Below, piece after piece: positions 36,141 to 44,248 of a stretch of DNA of 64,000 nt. How positions within the stretch are numbered: the first letter of the stretch is position 1; every line of letters starts with the position of its first letter. Source of the stretch: Stenotrophomonas terrae (GTDB taxonomy: Bacteria > Pseudomonadota > Gammaproteobacteria > Xanthomonadales > Xanthomonadaceae). Both the position numbers and the translations under genes were made by a program. The DNA is taken from positions 1-64,000 of the forward strand of contig NZ_LDJJ01000027.1 in NCBI RefSeq assembly GCF_001431465.1. The letters run 5' to 3'. The notes beneath the pieces were generated by a model. That model searched no databases and was not told the origin of the DNA. It saw only the letters and a program-made list of their open reading frames with translations.

Positions 36141-37273
36141 TGCTTGGACGCCTGTGCAGCTGCCGGTGCCTTGGCTGCCACCGCCTTGTCCTTGTCCTTG
36201 CCGATCACCTGCACGGCACTGCCTTCGCGCAGCGCGGCCTTGCCGGCGATCACCACTTCATCACCCTGCTGCAGGCCATTGCGTACTTCCATCCAACCGG
36301 CATCGTCGTAACCCAGCACCAGCTCGGTACGCATCGCCTTGCCATCGCGGACCACGTATACCGCCGGCTTGCCGCCGTCTTCCAACAGTGCGGTACGCGG
36401 CACCACCAGTGCATCGGCGCGCTGGTCATAGTTGATGCTCAGGCGACCGAACATGCCGGCCTGCAGTGCGTCTTCACCGGTAAAGGTAGTGACTACGCGG
36501 AACGTACCGGTGCCGTTGTCGACCACCGGCGCAACACGGTCGACGGTACCGGTGAAGGGCTTGCCCGGCAACGCATCGACCTGCAGCGACACCGCCTGGC
36601 CCGGCTTGAGCTTGGCGATTTCGCGCTCGGGCACATTGAGCGTGGCCTCGAGCTGGCCGCTGTCGACGATGCGGATGATCGGCGAGTTGATCTGTACGAA
36701 GTTGCCCGGCTTGATGTCACGCGAGGCGATCACACCGGAAATCGGTGCGACCACCGTGGTGTAGGACAACTCCAGCGTCGCCATCCGGTACATCGCCCGC
36801 GCGTTTTCCAGGTCATAGCGCAGCTGATCCACATCGGCGGCGCTGACCAGCTGCTGCTGCACCAGCTTCTCAGCGCGGTGGTAGCTGTTTTCCAGCTTGC
36901 GCATCTGCGCCTCGCTCTGCGCAACGCTCAGCCGCGCGCGGTCCGGGTCCAAGCGCACCAGCGGCTGTCCGGCACGCACCATCTGGCCTTCCTCGACCAG
37001 CACCGCCAGCGCCACGCCCGAGGTCTTGGCGACCACCTGCGACTCGGCACGTGGCTCCAATGCGGCGGTGCCGGCATAGCTGGCGGCAATGCCACGGCGC
37101 TCGGCCTTGGCCACTTCCACCGGCACCGCATCGCTGGCCTTCTGCTCATCCGGGGTCTTTGCCTTGGCCTCTTCGCCGCCGGCCTTGCAGCCTCCCAGCA
37201 ACAGTGAAGTGGTGATCAGAAGTGCAGCAGCGCAGCTTCCGGTGCGGGCGTGCAGAGTGAAAAGTCGCGACAT
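36137..37273 (-). CDS. RND efflux periplasmic adaptor subunit
   Basis: 378-residue membrane-fusion protein with a lipoprotein signal (LLGGC, Cys near 29). The usual order is visible: lipoyl halves around residues ~70-100 and ~165-195, a short alpha-hairpin, a beta-barrel and a membrane-proximal domain. It would link the inner-membrane permeases to an outer-membrane channel. First gene of the three-gene operon. The C-terminal ~20 residues are Lys/Ala-rich. Confidence 0.92.
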   Translation of the reverse strand: MSRLFTLHARTGSCAAALLITTSLLLGGCKAGGEEAKAKTPDEQKASDAVPVEVAKAERRGIAASYAGTAALEPRAESQVVAKTSGVALAVLVEEGQMVRAGQPLVRLDPDRARLSVAQSEAQMRKLENSYHRAEKLVQQQLVSAADVDQLRYDLENARAMYRMATLELSYTTVVAPISGVIASRDIKPGNFVQINSPIIRIVDSGQLEATLNVPEREIAKLKPGQAVSLQVDALPGKPFTGTVDRVAPVVDNGTGTFRVVTTFTGEDALQAGMFGRLSINYDQRADALVVPRTALLEDGGKPAVYVVRDGKAMRTELVLGYDDAGWMEVRNGLQQGDEVVIAGKAALREGSAVQVIGKDKDKAVAAKAPAAAQASKQ

Positions 37274-37494
37274 CGTCTTGTCCCTGGGGATGCGTAGGCA
37301 GGTGTTGTAGCAAAGTATTGCACCACCCCACGTCTACACCATGCCCCGAAAGTCATGGGTACCTGCTGATCGACGCCGGTTATCGCATTGCAGCATCCAG
37401 TTGCCTGTTCCGAACGGGTAAATACGCGGGCTATACTCGGGCCGTTCCGTATCCCACGGCGGAACCCCAGACCCGCTCACCGGACAAGGAAACC

Positions 37495-37878
37495 ATGCGC
37501 CCGCAGCCGCTCGCCGCTTGTTTCGCTCTGGCTTTTGCCCTGACCTTCGGGGCCGCCCAAGCTGATCCGCAGTCTGCTACACCCGCCGTCGCCCCTGCCC
37601 CCGTTGCCGCACCGGCAGCGCCCAGCAGCGGCAATGCCACTACCGGCCGGACCCTGGCCTATACCTGCCAGGGCTGCCACGGCATCACCGGCTACAAGAA
37701 CGCCTACCCCAGCTACCGCGTGCCGAAGATCGGCGGGCAGTCGGCCCAGTACCTGACCCAGGCGCTGACCGAGTACCGCGAAGGCAAGCGCAAGCATCCA
37801 ACGATGCAGGCGCAATCGATGAGCTTCAGCCAGCAGGATATCGCTGATCTCTCCGCCTATCTGTCCACCCTCAAATAA
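37495..37878 (+). CDS. Periplasmic class I cytochrome c
   Basis: 127 residues from ATG 37495 with a signal peptide cut near ADPQ (residue ~23), an Ala/Pro linker and one haem site, CQGCH (C58, C61, H62). The distal Met is probably one of those in HPTMQAQSMS. The compact one-haem domain resembles cytochrome c4/c5-type electron shuttles. A second cytochrome gene starts nine bases after its stop, so the two are co-transcribed. The RND operon is divergent. Confidence 0.86.
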   Translation: MRPQPLAACFALAFALTFGAAQADPQSATPAVAPAPVAAPAAPSSGNATTGRTLAYTCQGCHGITGYKNAYPSYRVPKIGGQSAQYLTQALTEYREGKRKHPTMQAQSMSFSQQDIADLSAYLSTLK

Positions 37879-37887
37879 GCGCCGACC

Positions 37888-38349
37888 ATGACGAAAGCCA
37901 CGCACGCACTGCGCTTGTCCATCGCTCTGTTCGCCGCCATGGGTCTGGCTGCCTGTACACAGTCGGAGGTGGAATCCAGCGACAAATCCGCGGCCGACCC
38001 GGGCCACGCCAGCGGTGAACACGGCTCCAGCTCGTCCGCCGGCCTGCCGGCCGGCCGCGTCGCTGCCGGCGAGCACTTGGCCGCCGCCAAGGGCAAGGCG
38101 ACCGGGCAAAGCTGCATCGACTGCCACGGTGCCGACGGCAACAACCCGATCGACCCGACCTATCCCAAGCTCGGCGGCCAGTACGGCGACTATCTTGCCC
38201 ACGCGCTGCAGGCCTACCGCGCCAGCACCCGCGACCACATGCTGATGACCCCGCAGGCGCAGAAGCTCAGCGACCAGGACATCGCCGACCTGGCCGCGTA
38301 CTTCGGCTCGCGTCCCAGCCAGCTGCGCGACCTGCACGGCGTCGATTGA
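37888..38349 (+). CDS. Lipoprotein cytochrome c
   Basis: 153 residues with a lipobox LAAC (lipidated Cys23), a Ser/His-rich linker, and one haem site CIDCH (C76, C79, H80). The haem domain is homologous by eye to the preceding cytochrome (KLGGQYGDYLAHALQAY versus KIGGQSAQYLTQALTEY; DIADLAAY versus DIADLSAY), so the pair probably arose by duplication and one copy became membrane-anchored. Confidence 0.86.
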   Translation: MTKATHALRLSIALFAAMGLAACTQSEVESSDKSAADPGHASGEHGSSSSAGLPAGRVAAGEHLAAAKGKATGQSCIDCHGADGNNPIDPTYPKLGGQYGDYLAHALQAYRASTRDHMLMTPQAQKLSDQDIADLAAYFGSRPSQLRDLHGVD

Positions 38350-38381
38350 CGGCAGCTGTCGCAGCACCGCGCTTGAACCAA

Positions 38382-38405
38382 CAAAGCCGCCCTTGGGCGG
38401 CTTTG
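38382..38405 (+). terminator. Terminator after the cytochrome pair
   Basis: CAAAGCCGCC-CTTG-GGCGGCTTTG stem followed by TCTTGTT; 32 bp past the stop. Confidence 0.75.
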
Positions 38406-38435
38406 TCTTGTTGGTCCTGCCGCGTTGTGGACGTT

Positions 38436-38532
38436 GTGGGAGCGGCGTAAGCCGCGAAGCTGACATTACTGCGGGCCTTGGTACTCCGGCGATCTGTTGG
38501 TGCACCTGCTTCGCGGCTGACGCCGCTCCCAC
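38436..38532. repeat. Inverted pair of GTRGGAGCGGCG...CGCGAAGC extragenic palindromes
   Basis: GTGGGAGCGGCGTAAGCCGCGAAGC at 38436-38460 and its inverted partner at 38508-38532, separated by 47 bp. The same 25-mer family occurs as an inverted pair at 42.7 kb and twice at 47.5-47.9 kb. The GTAG-like head is typical of REP elements mobilised by RAYT transposases. Confidence 0.8.
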
Positions 38533-38566
38533 AAGAAACAAGAACAACCGCGGCATACGGCGCCCA

Positions 38567-40372
38567 TCAACGACTGCCGTTGTCTTCCTGCAGCTCTTTC
38601 TTGAACGGGATATCCGGTGGCGGTCGCGCCTCAGCCGGCTGTTCCTGCATGTTCGGGTTGGTCAGGCCGCAGCCGCCGCCGAACTGCAGCATCGACACCA
38701 CGCAGGAAATCTTGCTGTTGGAGCCGGGGATGGGAATCTCCACGCTCTTGATGCCCTTGCGCACCCATTCGGCCAGCAACGATTCGTTGGGCGCCCAGTA
38801 TTTGTCGAACGAGGTCGGCGTGTAGTCATACGGCGGCCGCTTCAGCCAGGTGCCAGACTCGGCGATGCGCTCCTTGCTCCAGGTATCGGCATCACCGCCC
38901 GGCGCACCGCGCTTGGCGGCGTCCTGCGCCTGACCTTCATTGCCACCCAGCCGTACGCTGCCATCGGCATTGAACAGGCCGGTTCCCTTGTCGGCCTGCC
39001 CACCCGCACTGCCAGCCACCTGCCGCTGCGATGCGCCCCAATCATCACCGCGCGTCGGCGCTGCCCAGCCGCCGCTGCGATCCTGCGGCTTGGGGCCGGC
39101 ACCGGCGCTGGTGCCAGGACGCGGATTGGGAGTGGCGGCTGCAGCCTGCCCGGTACTGGCCGATGGACTGGCTGCGGCAGTTGCAGATGCGCTGCCCTGC
39201 GCCATGTTCGTGGCGGCCTGTGCACTGGCCGCGGCAGCCGCGTTTGCCGATGCCGCCGGCTTGTCCGCTACGCCCGGCACCGCACGCTCACGCACGGCCA
39301 TGGCCGGTGCCTTCACCTGCACCTCGGCGCTACGGGTTGGCAAGGTCGGCATCGAAACCGATTCCTGCGTTGCGGTTTCGACCTGGCGCTCACGCACAGC
39401 CAGCTGCGGCGTACGCAGCTGCACCGGTGCCTCACGTACGCGCGGCTGCGCAAGCGCGATCGGCTGCTGCTCGGTAGTTTCGACCTGACGCTCGCGGACC
39501 TGCACCTGGGGTTGGCGCAGTTGCACGGCAAGCTCGGCAGCGGGACGCGCCGCCTGGGTCGGCTGCGGACGATCAACCGCGGTTTCAACCGTGCGCTCGC
39601 GCACCTGGGTTTCTTTGCCACGCAGGGTCGGCGCCACCACCGCTACTGGCGGAACCACGAAATCGGTGGTCGGCCGGTTTGTCTCGGTCACCTGCAAGGG
39701 CTGCTCGACCGGCGGTGCGGGCTGCGGGCTCGGTGACTCCACCGGCACCGGTGCGGCGGCAATGTCCGCCGTGGCGGTGGGCGCCGCCTGCTGTTCGACA
39801 GACGGTTCGGTCGGGGCGGCCTGTGCAGCCGCTGCCGAAGGCGTCGCCGCCGATTGCGCAGCGGCTGCTGCCTGCGCCGCAACTGCAGCGGCCGCCGCAG
39901 AGCCGGCAGCAGGTGTTCCGCCACCTTCGTCCTGCGCGGTACCGTCGCCGAGGAACTCGACCTGCACGCGCTCGCCTTCTTCGGCGTCCTGCTCGGGCAC
40001 ATTGCTGCGTACCAGTGCAACCCACAGCAGCAACAGCGCGAACAGGACGTGCAGGCCGGCGCTGAAGAAACCGGCAAACCAACGCAGGCCACGCTGATCG
40101 CGCGGCGGCGGCTCGCCACCGTTCCAGAACAGCGACACGATGATCCACCACAGCGGCCGCGCGGCTGCAGGCGCGGCACGCGGACGCGGCGGGCGCGCTG
40201 CGATTGCCTCGCCCACATCGCCATCGACAAATGCCGACAAGCCCTTGGACATGCGCGTGCGCAGCCAGTTGCTCCAGCTATACGGCATGCCGGTGCGACG
40301 GTCGTGCAGGATGCTGGTCTGCCGGCGCGAGGCCAGCAGATTGATCAGCTCGGTAACCGATGTCACCGGCAT
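38567..40372 (-). CDS. Transmembrane repetitive protein with a TonB/TolA-like anchor
   Basis: 601 residues from ATG 40372, 14 bp after the nfuA stop. About 100 cytoplasmic residues precede a single membrane helix (~99-121) containing Ser104-x3-His108 and Leu115, i.e. three of the four SxxxH...L...S positions of TonB/TolA (the last Ser is Ala119). The periplasmic part is Ala/Pro/Gln-rich, with a repeat of about 35 residues centred on VRERxVE at 257, 292, 327 and 360. The C-terminal ~100 residues look folded, with two cysteines (CVVSMLQFGGGC) that could form a disulfide. Function unknown; a periplasm-spanning, ExbBD/TolQR-driven protein is inferred. Confidence 0.8.
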   Translation of the reverse strand: MPVTSVTELINLLASRRQTSILHDRRTGMPYSWSNWLRTRMSKGLSAFVDGDVGEAIAARPPRPRAAPAAARPLWWIIVSLFWNGGEPPPRDQRGLRWFAGFFSAGLHVLFALLLLWVALVRSNVPEQDAEEGERVQVEFLGDGTAQDEGGGTPAAGSAAAAAVAAQAAAAAQSAATPSAAAAQAAPTEPSVEQQAAPTATADIAAAPVPVESPSPQPAPPVEQPLQVTETNRPTTDFVVPPVAVVAPTLRGKETQVRERTVETAVDRPQPTQAARPAAELAVQLRQPQVQVRERQVETTEQQPIALAQPRVREAPVQLRTPQLAVRERQVETATQESVSMPTLPTRSAEVQVKAPAMAVRERAVPGVADKPAASANAAAAASAQAATNMAQGSASATAAASPSASTGQAAAATPNPRPGTSAGAGPKPQDRSGGWAAPTRGDDWGASQRQVAGSAGGQADKGTGLFNADGSVRLGGNEGQAQDAAKRGAPGGDADTWSKERIAESGTWLKRPPYDYTPTSFDKYWAPNESLLAEWVRKGIKSVEIPIPGSNSKISCVVSMLQFGGGCGLTNPNMQEQPAEARPPPDIPFKKELQEDNGSR

Positions 40373-40385
40373 GCGTGGTGGCGGC

Positions 40386-40985
40386 TCAGCCCGCGCCGTC
40401 GCGCGGAATATAGGGTGCCTGACCGGTTTCGTGGTCGGTGGCGTCACGCACGGCGGTAATGCCCGGCACCCGGCCCATCAAGGTTTTTTCGATCCCCTGT
40501 TTCAAGGTCACATCGGCCATGCCACAGCCATGGCAGCCGCCGCCGAAGCGCAGCAACACCACGCCGTCAGCCGACACTTCCTGCACCGCGACACGGCCAC
40601 CGTGCGAAGCCAGCTGCGGATTGATTTCGTTTTCAATCACCCAACGCACACGCTCGACGATGGACGCTGCGTCGCCGGGCGCTTCGCCCTTGATCTTGGG
40701 TGCCTTGATGGTCAGCTGCTGGGTACCTGCGGCCTGGGTGACATAGTCGATCTCGGCACCGTCCAGCCAGGCCACACTGGTAGCGGCCACATACAAGGTG
40801 AAGCCATCGCAATCCACGGCCCATTCATCGCCCAGCAGCTCAGACGGGTCGGCAAATTCAAGGCGCGCATCGGCGCTCGGGGTTCCCGGGTCCATCGCGC
40901 TCAGGCGCACGCCCATACCGGGCACGGCCTCGCGTTCGATCAACTTGCGGAAATGACGTTGGGCGGTATCTGAGATCTGGATCAT
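40386..40985 (-). CDS. nfuA: Fe-S biogenesis protein NfuA
   Basis: 199 residues combining an N-terminal degenerate A-type scaffold domain with a C-terminal Nfu domain whose CxxC (C151, C154 in GGGCHGCGM) holds a 4Fe-4S cluster. It passes clusters to apo-proteins such as aconitase and IspG/LipA-type targets. It is upstream of, and probably co-transcribed with, the repetitive transmembrane protein. Confidence 0.95.
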   Translation of the reverse strand: MIQISDTAQRHFRKLIEREAVPGMGVRLSAMDPGTPSADARLEFADPSELLGDEWAVDCDGFTLYVAATSVAWLDGAEIDYVTQAAGTQQLTIKAPKIKGEAPGDAASIVERVRWVIENEINPQLASHGGRVAVQEVSADGVVLLRFGGGCHGCGMADVTLKQGIEKTLMGRVPGITAVRDATDHETGQAPYIPRDGAG

Positions 40986-41075
40986 GCGGGTATTCTAGCC
41001 GTGTCTTGGTCGCCACCGATGGGACAGTGATTCCAACGGCGGCACGGTTCAGTCACCTGTTTGATGGAGGTTTGC

Positions 41076-41423
41076 ATGGCCCCTGATCTGATTCCACTGC
41101 AACAAGCGCGTTGCAGCCCACGCCGGGGCAGCGAATACCGCCTCAGCCAAGCGCGGCTGGCCGAACTGCTGCCGCAGATCCCGGGCTGGGAGCTGGCCGA
41201 GAATGGCCAGGCGCTCACCCGTACATTCCGCTTTGACAACTACCACGGCACCATGGCGTTCGTGAACGCGCTGGCCTGGATCGCCCATCGCGAAGACCAC
41301 CACCCCGACCTGGGCGTGCATTACGACCGTGCCGTTGTGCGCTTTTCCACCCATGATGTGGGCGGCCTGAGCGAAAACGACTTCATCTGTGCCGCCAAGG
41401 CATCCGCACTAACGGAGCAATGA
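41076..41423 (+). CDS. 4a-hydroxytetrahydrobiopterin (pterin-4a-carbinolamine) dehydratase
   Basis: 115 residues from ATG 41076, which has a GGAGG site seven bases upstream; ATG 41064 precedes that site and is rejected. PCD/DCoH fold with the characteristic [30 protein letters not shown] His-rich core (H in EDHHPD). It recycles the pterin cofactor of phenylalanine hydroxylase (PhhB) and may act with molybdopterin. No phhA adjoins. The stop is one base before the next gene's ATG. Confidence 0.9.
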   Translation: MAPDLIPLQQARCSPRRGSEYRLSQARLAELLPQIPGWELAENGQALTRTFRFDNYHGTMAFVNALAWIAHREDHHPDLGVHYDRAVVRFSTHDVGGLSENDFICAAKASALTEQ

Positions 41424-41424
41424 C

Positions 41425-41838
41425 ATGAAACTGCGTCTGCTGTTCGCTGCATTGGGCACCGTGGCTGCATTGAGCGCCTGCAACTCTTCCCAACCGGACG
41501 CGCCGGTCATCGCCCCGACCGAAGTGGCCGCCGTGCAGACCCCGCCGCCGGACTACCCGGCCGAACTGGCCTGCACCGGCGTTGGCGGCAAGAGCGTGCT
41601 GCGCGTGGTGGTTGGCCCGCAGGGCACCCCCACCGAGGTATCGCTGGTAACCAGCAGCGGCAACAGCCAGTTGGATGACTCGGCCGCACGCCGCGTGCGC
41701 GAATGGAAGTTCAACCCGGCCACCCGCAACGGCCAGCCGGTGCCCACCACCATCCAGGTGCCGGTCAGCTTCAACCCGCCCGACCCTAAACCCAATGAAT
41801 GCTTTGCCATTGAAGAGCGCGCGCGCCGCGGCGGCTGA
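41425..41838 (+). CDS. Lipoprotein with a TonB C-terminal-like domain
   Basis: 137 residues. Signal peptide with lipobox LSAC (Cys near 19), a short Pro/Thr linker, then a domain with the TonB-C pattern: YPAELACTGVGGKSVLRVVVGPQG ... SGNSQLDDSAARRVREWKFNPA ... VPVSFNPP. There is no membrane helix of the TonB type, so energy transduction is not expected; the lipoprotein could be a receptor-side or competitor module. It directly follows the dehydratase gene. Confidence 0.82.
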   Translation: MKLRLLFAALGTVAALSACNSSQPDAPVIAPTEVAAVQTPPPDYPAELACTGVGGKSVLRVVVGPQGTPTEVSLVTSSGNSQLDDSAARRVREWKFNPATRNGQPVPTTIQVPVSFNPPDPKPNECFAIEERARRGG

Positions 41839-41858
41839 GCCGTCAACGGCCCCCGCGC

Positions 41859-42668
41859 ATGCACGCCATCTCCAGTGACAACCTCTGGCTTGCGTTCAGC
41901 CTGACCTTCGCTGCAGGCCTGGCCACGGCCGTCGGCAGCCTGCTGGTATTGTTCTCCAAACGCCCGAACCCGCGCCTGCTGGCGTTCGGGCTGGCCTTTG
42001 CCGGCGGCGCGATGGTCTACGTCTCGCTGTCGGAGATCCTGAACAAGTCGATCAGCTCCTTCGCTCACGCCTATGGCGACCGCCTCGGCTATACCTACGG
42101 CACCCTGTGGTTCCTCGGCGGCGTGCTGCTGGTGGTGTTGATCGACCACCTGGTGCCCAACCCGCACGACAGCCTGGACAAACAGGACCCGGCCTTCCAC
42201 GACCATAGCCACACCCAGATCCGCCGGGTCGGCTTGCTCAGCGCCATCGCCATCACCGCGCATAATTTCCCGGAAGGCCTGGCGACCTTCTTCGCCACCC
42301 TGGAAAGTCCTTCAGTCGGCTTGCCGCTGGCCTTTGCCATCGCCATCCACAATATCCCGGAAGGCATCGCCATCGCCGTGCCGGTGTATCTGGCCACTGG
42401 GCGCAAATCCTATGCCTTCGGTGCCAGCCTGCTGTCCGGCCTGGCCGAGCCGGTCGGCGCCGCCATCGGCTACTTCCTGCTCGCGGACGCCCTGTCCCCG
42501 GCCACCTTCGGCGCGGTGTTCGGCCTTATCGCCGGCATCATGGTGTTCCTCGCCCTGGACGAACTTTTGCCCGCGGCCAAGCGCTATGCCCAGGGCCATG
42601 AGACCGTGTACGGGCTGGTGATCGGCATGGCCACGATCGCGGTGAGCCTGGTGCTGTTCAAGTGGTAG
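41859..42668 (+). CDS. zupT: ZIP-family zinc/metal transporter ZupT
   Basis: 269-residue inner-membrane importer of Zn2+ and other divalent metals. Eight hydrophobic helices; the metal-binding helices 4 and 5 carry AHNFPEG and IHNIPEGIAIA (His, Asn, Glu ligands). A His-containing loop (HDHSHTQ) lies between helices 3 and 4. It follows the TonB-C lipoprotein by 20 bp. Confidence 0.93.
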   Translation: MHAISSDNLWLAFSLTFAAGLATAVGSLLVLFSKRPNPRLLAFGLAFAGGAMVYVSLSEILNKSISSFAHAYGDRLGYTYGTLWFLGGVLLVVLIDHLVPNPHDSLDKQDPAFHDHSHTQIRRVGLLSAIAITAHNFPEGLATFFATLESPSVGLPLAFAIAIHNIPEGIAIAVPVYLATGRKSYAFGASLLSGLAEPVGAAIGYFLLADALSPATFGAVFGLIAGIMVFLALDELLPAAKRYAQGHETVYGLVIGMATIAVSLVLFKW

Positions 42669-42705
42669 CCGGCTGGGCCCGGTCTGCCGCCGGAATCGGA
42701 TCTTT

Positions 42706-42802
42706 GTAGGAGCGGCGTAAGCCGCGAAGCCGACATCGTTGAAATCACCAGCATGTTCGCGACCTGTCTGATCTGTTGCTTCGCGGCTTACGCCGCTCCT
42801 AC
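42706..42802. repeat. Inverted pair of GTAGGAGCGGCG palindromes between zupT and rluC
   Basis: GTAGGAGCGGCGTAAGCCGCGAAGC at 42706-42730 and its exact inverse at 42778-42802, 47 bp apart. It lies between the convergent zupT and rluC genes, where it may serve as a bidirectional transcript end. Confidence 0.82.
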
Positions 42803-42865
42803 AGACTTCCGTCCGGCAATGGGGAAGCGCCGTTCTGACGATCCCCCAATCCCCGCTTCACGCCC

Positions 42866-43837
42866 TCAAAGCTTGTTCATCGCATCCACCAGATCCGGCG
42901 GCAGCGGTGCATTCAATACATAAGGTGTCTTGCCACCATCCAGCGCGAACTCCAGCGAGGCCGCGTGCAGGAACAGGCGCTTCAGCCCGATCTGCTCACG
43001 AAAGCGCTTGTTGACTGCAGGATCGCCGTATTTGTCGTCACCTGCCACCGGATGACCGATATGCTGGGCATGCACGCGGATCTGGTGGGTACGGCCGGTT
43101 TCGATCCGGACTTCGCAATAGGACTGGCCGCCGCGGCGCTCCAGCACCTTGAAATGGCTCAACGACGGTTTGCCGATCGCATTCACCTGCACATGACGCT
43201 CGCCACCCTGGCGCAGACCTACATGCAGGGGCGCATCCACGCTCATCACGCCGTCGGGCATGCGCCCGGCCAGCAGGGTCAGGTAACGCTTCTGGATGCC
43301 GCCATGGTCTTCACGCAGCAAAGCCTGCAGCTCGACCAGGGCCGAACGCTTCTTGGCGATGATCAGCAGGCCGGAGGTATCCCGGTCCAGGCGATGCACC
43401 AGCTCCAGGTTCATATTCGGCCGCAGCGCGCGCATGGTTTCGATCGCACCGTGGCTGATACCGCTGCCGCCATGGCTGGCCACACCGGTCGGCTTGTTGA
43501 TCACCAGCAGCTTGGCATCTTCAAAGACGATGGCCTCCTCCATGCGCTGCAGGAAACTTGCCGGAGGTGGCGCCTTGTCTCCAATCTCATTGAGATTGAC
43601 CGGCGGAATACGCACCTCCTCACCACCGTCCAGCTTGCGGTCTGCCTTGGCACGGCCGCCGTTCACACGGACCTGGCCGCTGCGGACCAGCTTGTACACC
43701 AGGCTGCGTGGCGCCCCCTTCAGCTGGCCCAACAAAAAGTTGTCCAGCCGTTGTCCTGCCCGGTCTCCGGGCACTTTGATCATGCGTACGCTGCTCTTGG
43801 CGGCAGGCGGTGCTTGGGGCTTGTCGGAATCAGTCAT
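42866..43837 (-). CDS. rluC: 23S rRNA pseudouridine synthase RluC
   Basis: Forms pseudouridines 955, 2504 and 2580 in 23S rRNA. 323 residues from ATG 43837; the open frame extends far upstream but over the rne leader without protein-like composition. S4 RNA-binding domain at ~28-90, catalytic Asp151 in HRLDRDTSG, and late QIRVHAQHIGHPVAGD. Divergent from rne, as in E. coli. Confidence 0.94.
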   Translation of the reverse strand: MTDSDKPQAPPAAKSSVRMIKVPGDRAGQRLDNFLLGQLKGAPRSLVYKLVRSGQVRVNGGRAKADRKLDGGEEVRIPPVNLNEIGDKAPPPASFLQRMEEAIVFEDAKLLVINKPTGVASHGGSGISHGAIETMRALRPNMNLELVHRLDRDTSGLLIIAKKRSALVELQALLREDHGGIQKRYLTLLAGRMPDGVMSVDAPLHVGLRQGGERHVQVNAIGKPSLSHFKVLERRGGQSYCEVRIETGRTHQIRVHAQHIGHPVAGDDKYGDPAVNKRFREQIGLKRLFLHAASLEFALDGGKTPYVLNAPLPPDLVDAMNKL

Positions 43838-44248
43838 CGGCCTATTTATTCTGCTACACTCGGGGGGCGATATAAGGGATTGATTTCGTTGGAAGTTGGT
43901 CAGGGCCAGAAGCCCCGCTCCCCACGAATCCGGCACAGTGCGCGGCCACCGCCCCCGGGGCGGCCATGTTAGCGGCTCGTCGGCGTCCCCGGCCATCGCC
44001 GGATGCTCAAAAAGCATCTGAGCTGGACGAAACCCATGTCCCGCGCGACGCCATCGGCCCCGGCCGCGGGCGGCCGCCGGCCCTGAAACACCTAAAACAA
44101 GAAAGAAGCGCTCCCGCGGCCTGCCGTGGTGTCGTAGCGCTGGAAACCCAAGCCGCCCTGCCCGCGCCTGCGCGAATGGGCGGCGAACCGTGTCCAGAGG
44201 CGAAACCCCATGGCGTTCCGCGCGGTAGCAGCGCGCGAGGAACGCACA
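43838..44248 (+). promoter_or_regulatory. Long rne 5' leader
   Basis: 411 bp between rluC and rne without a credible gene. It includes candidate -10 boxes (TATTTA at 43843, TACACT at 43855), GC-rich stems such as CCGGCCGCGGGCGGCCGCCGG near 44059-44081, and the start-codon-proximal hairpin at 44213-44245. E. coli rne has a ~360-nt leader through which RNase E degrades its own mRNA; similar autoregulation is inferred. Confidence 0.6.
44213..44245 (+). promoter_or_regulatory. Hairpin sequestering the rne ribosome binding site
   Basis: GCGTTCC (44213-44219) pairs with GGAACGC (44239-44245), and GCGCG (44220-44224) with CGCGC (44232-44236), leaving a GA bulge and a seven-base loop. The Shine-Dalgarno GAGGA (44237-44241) is inside the 12-bp stem, four bases before the ATG at 44249. 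Confidence 0.65.
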
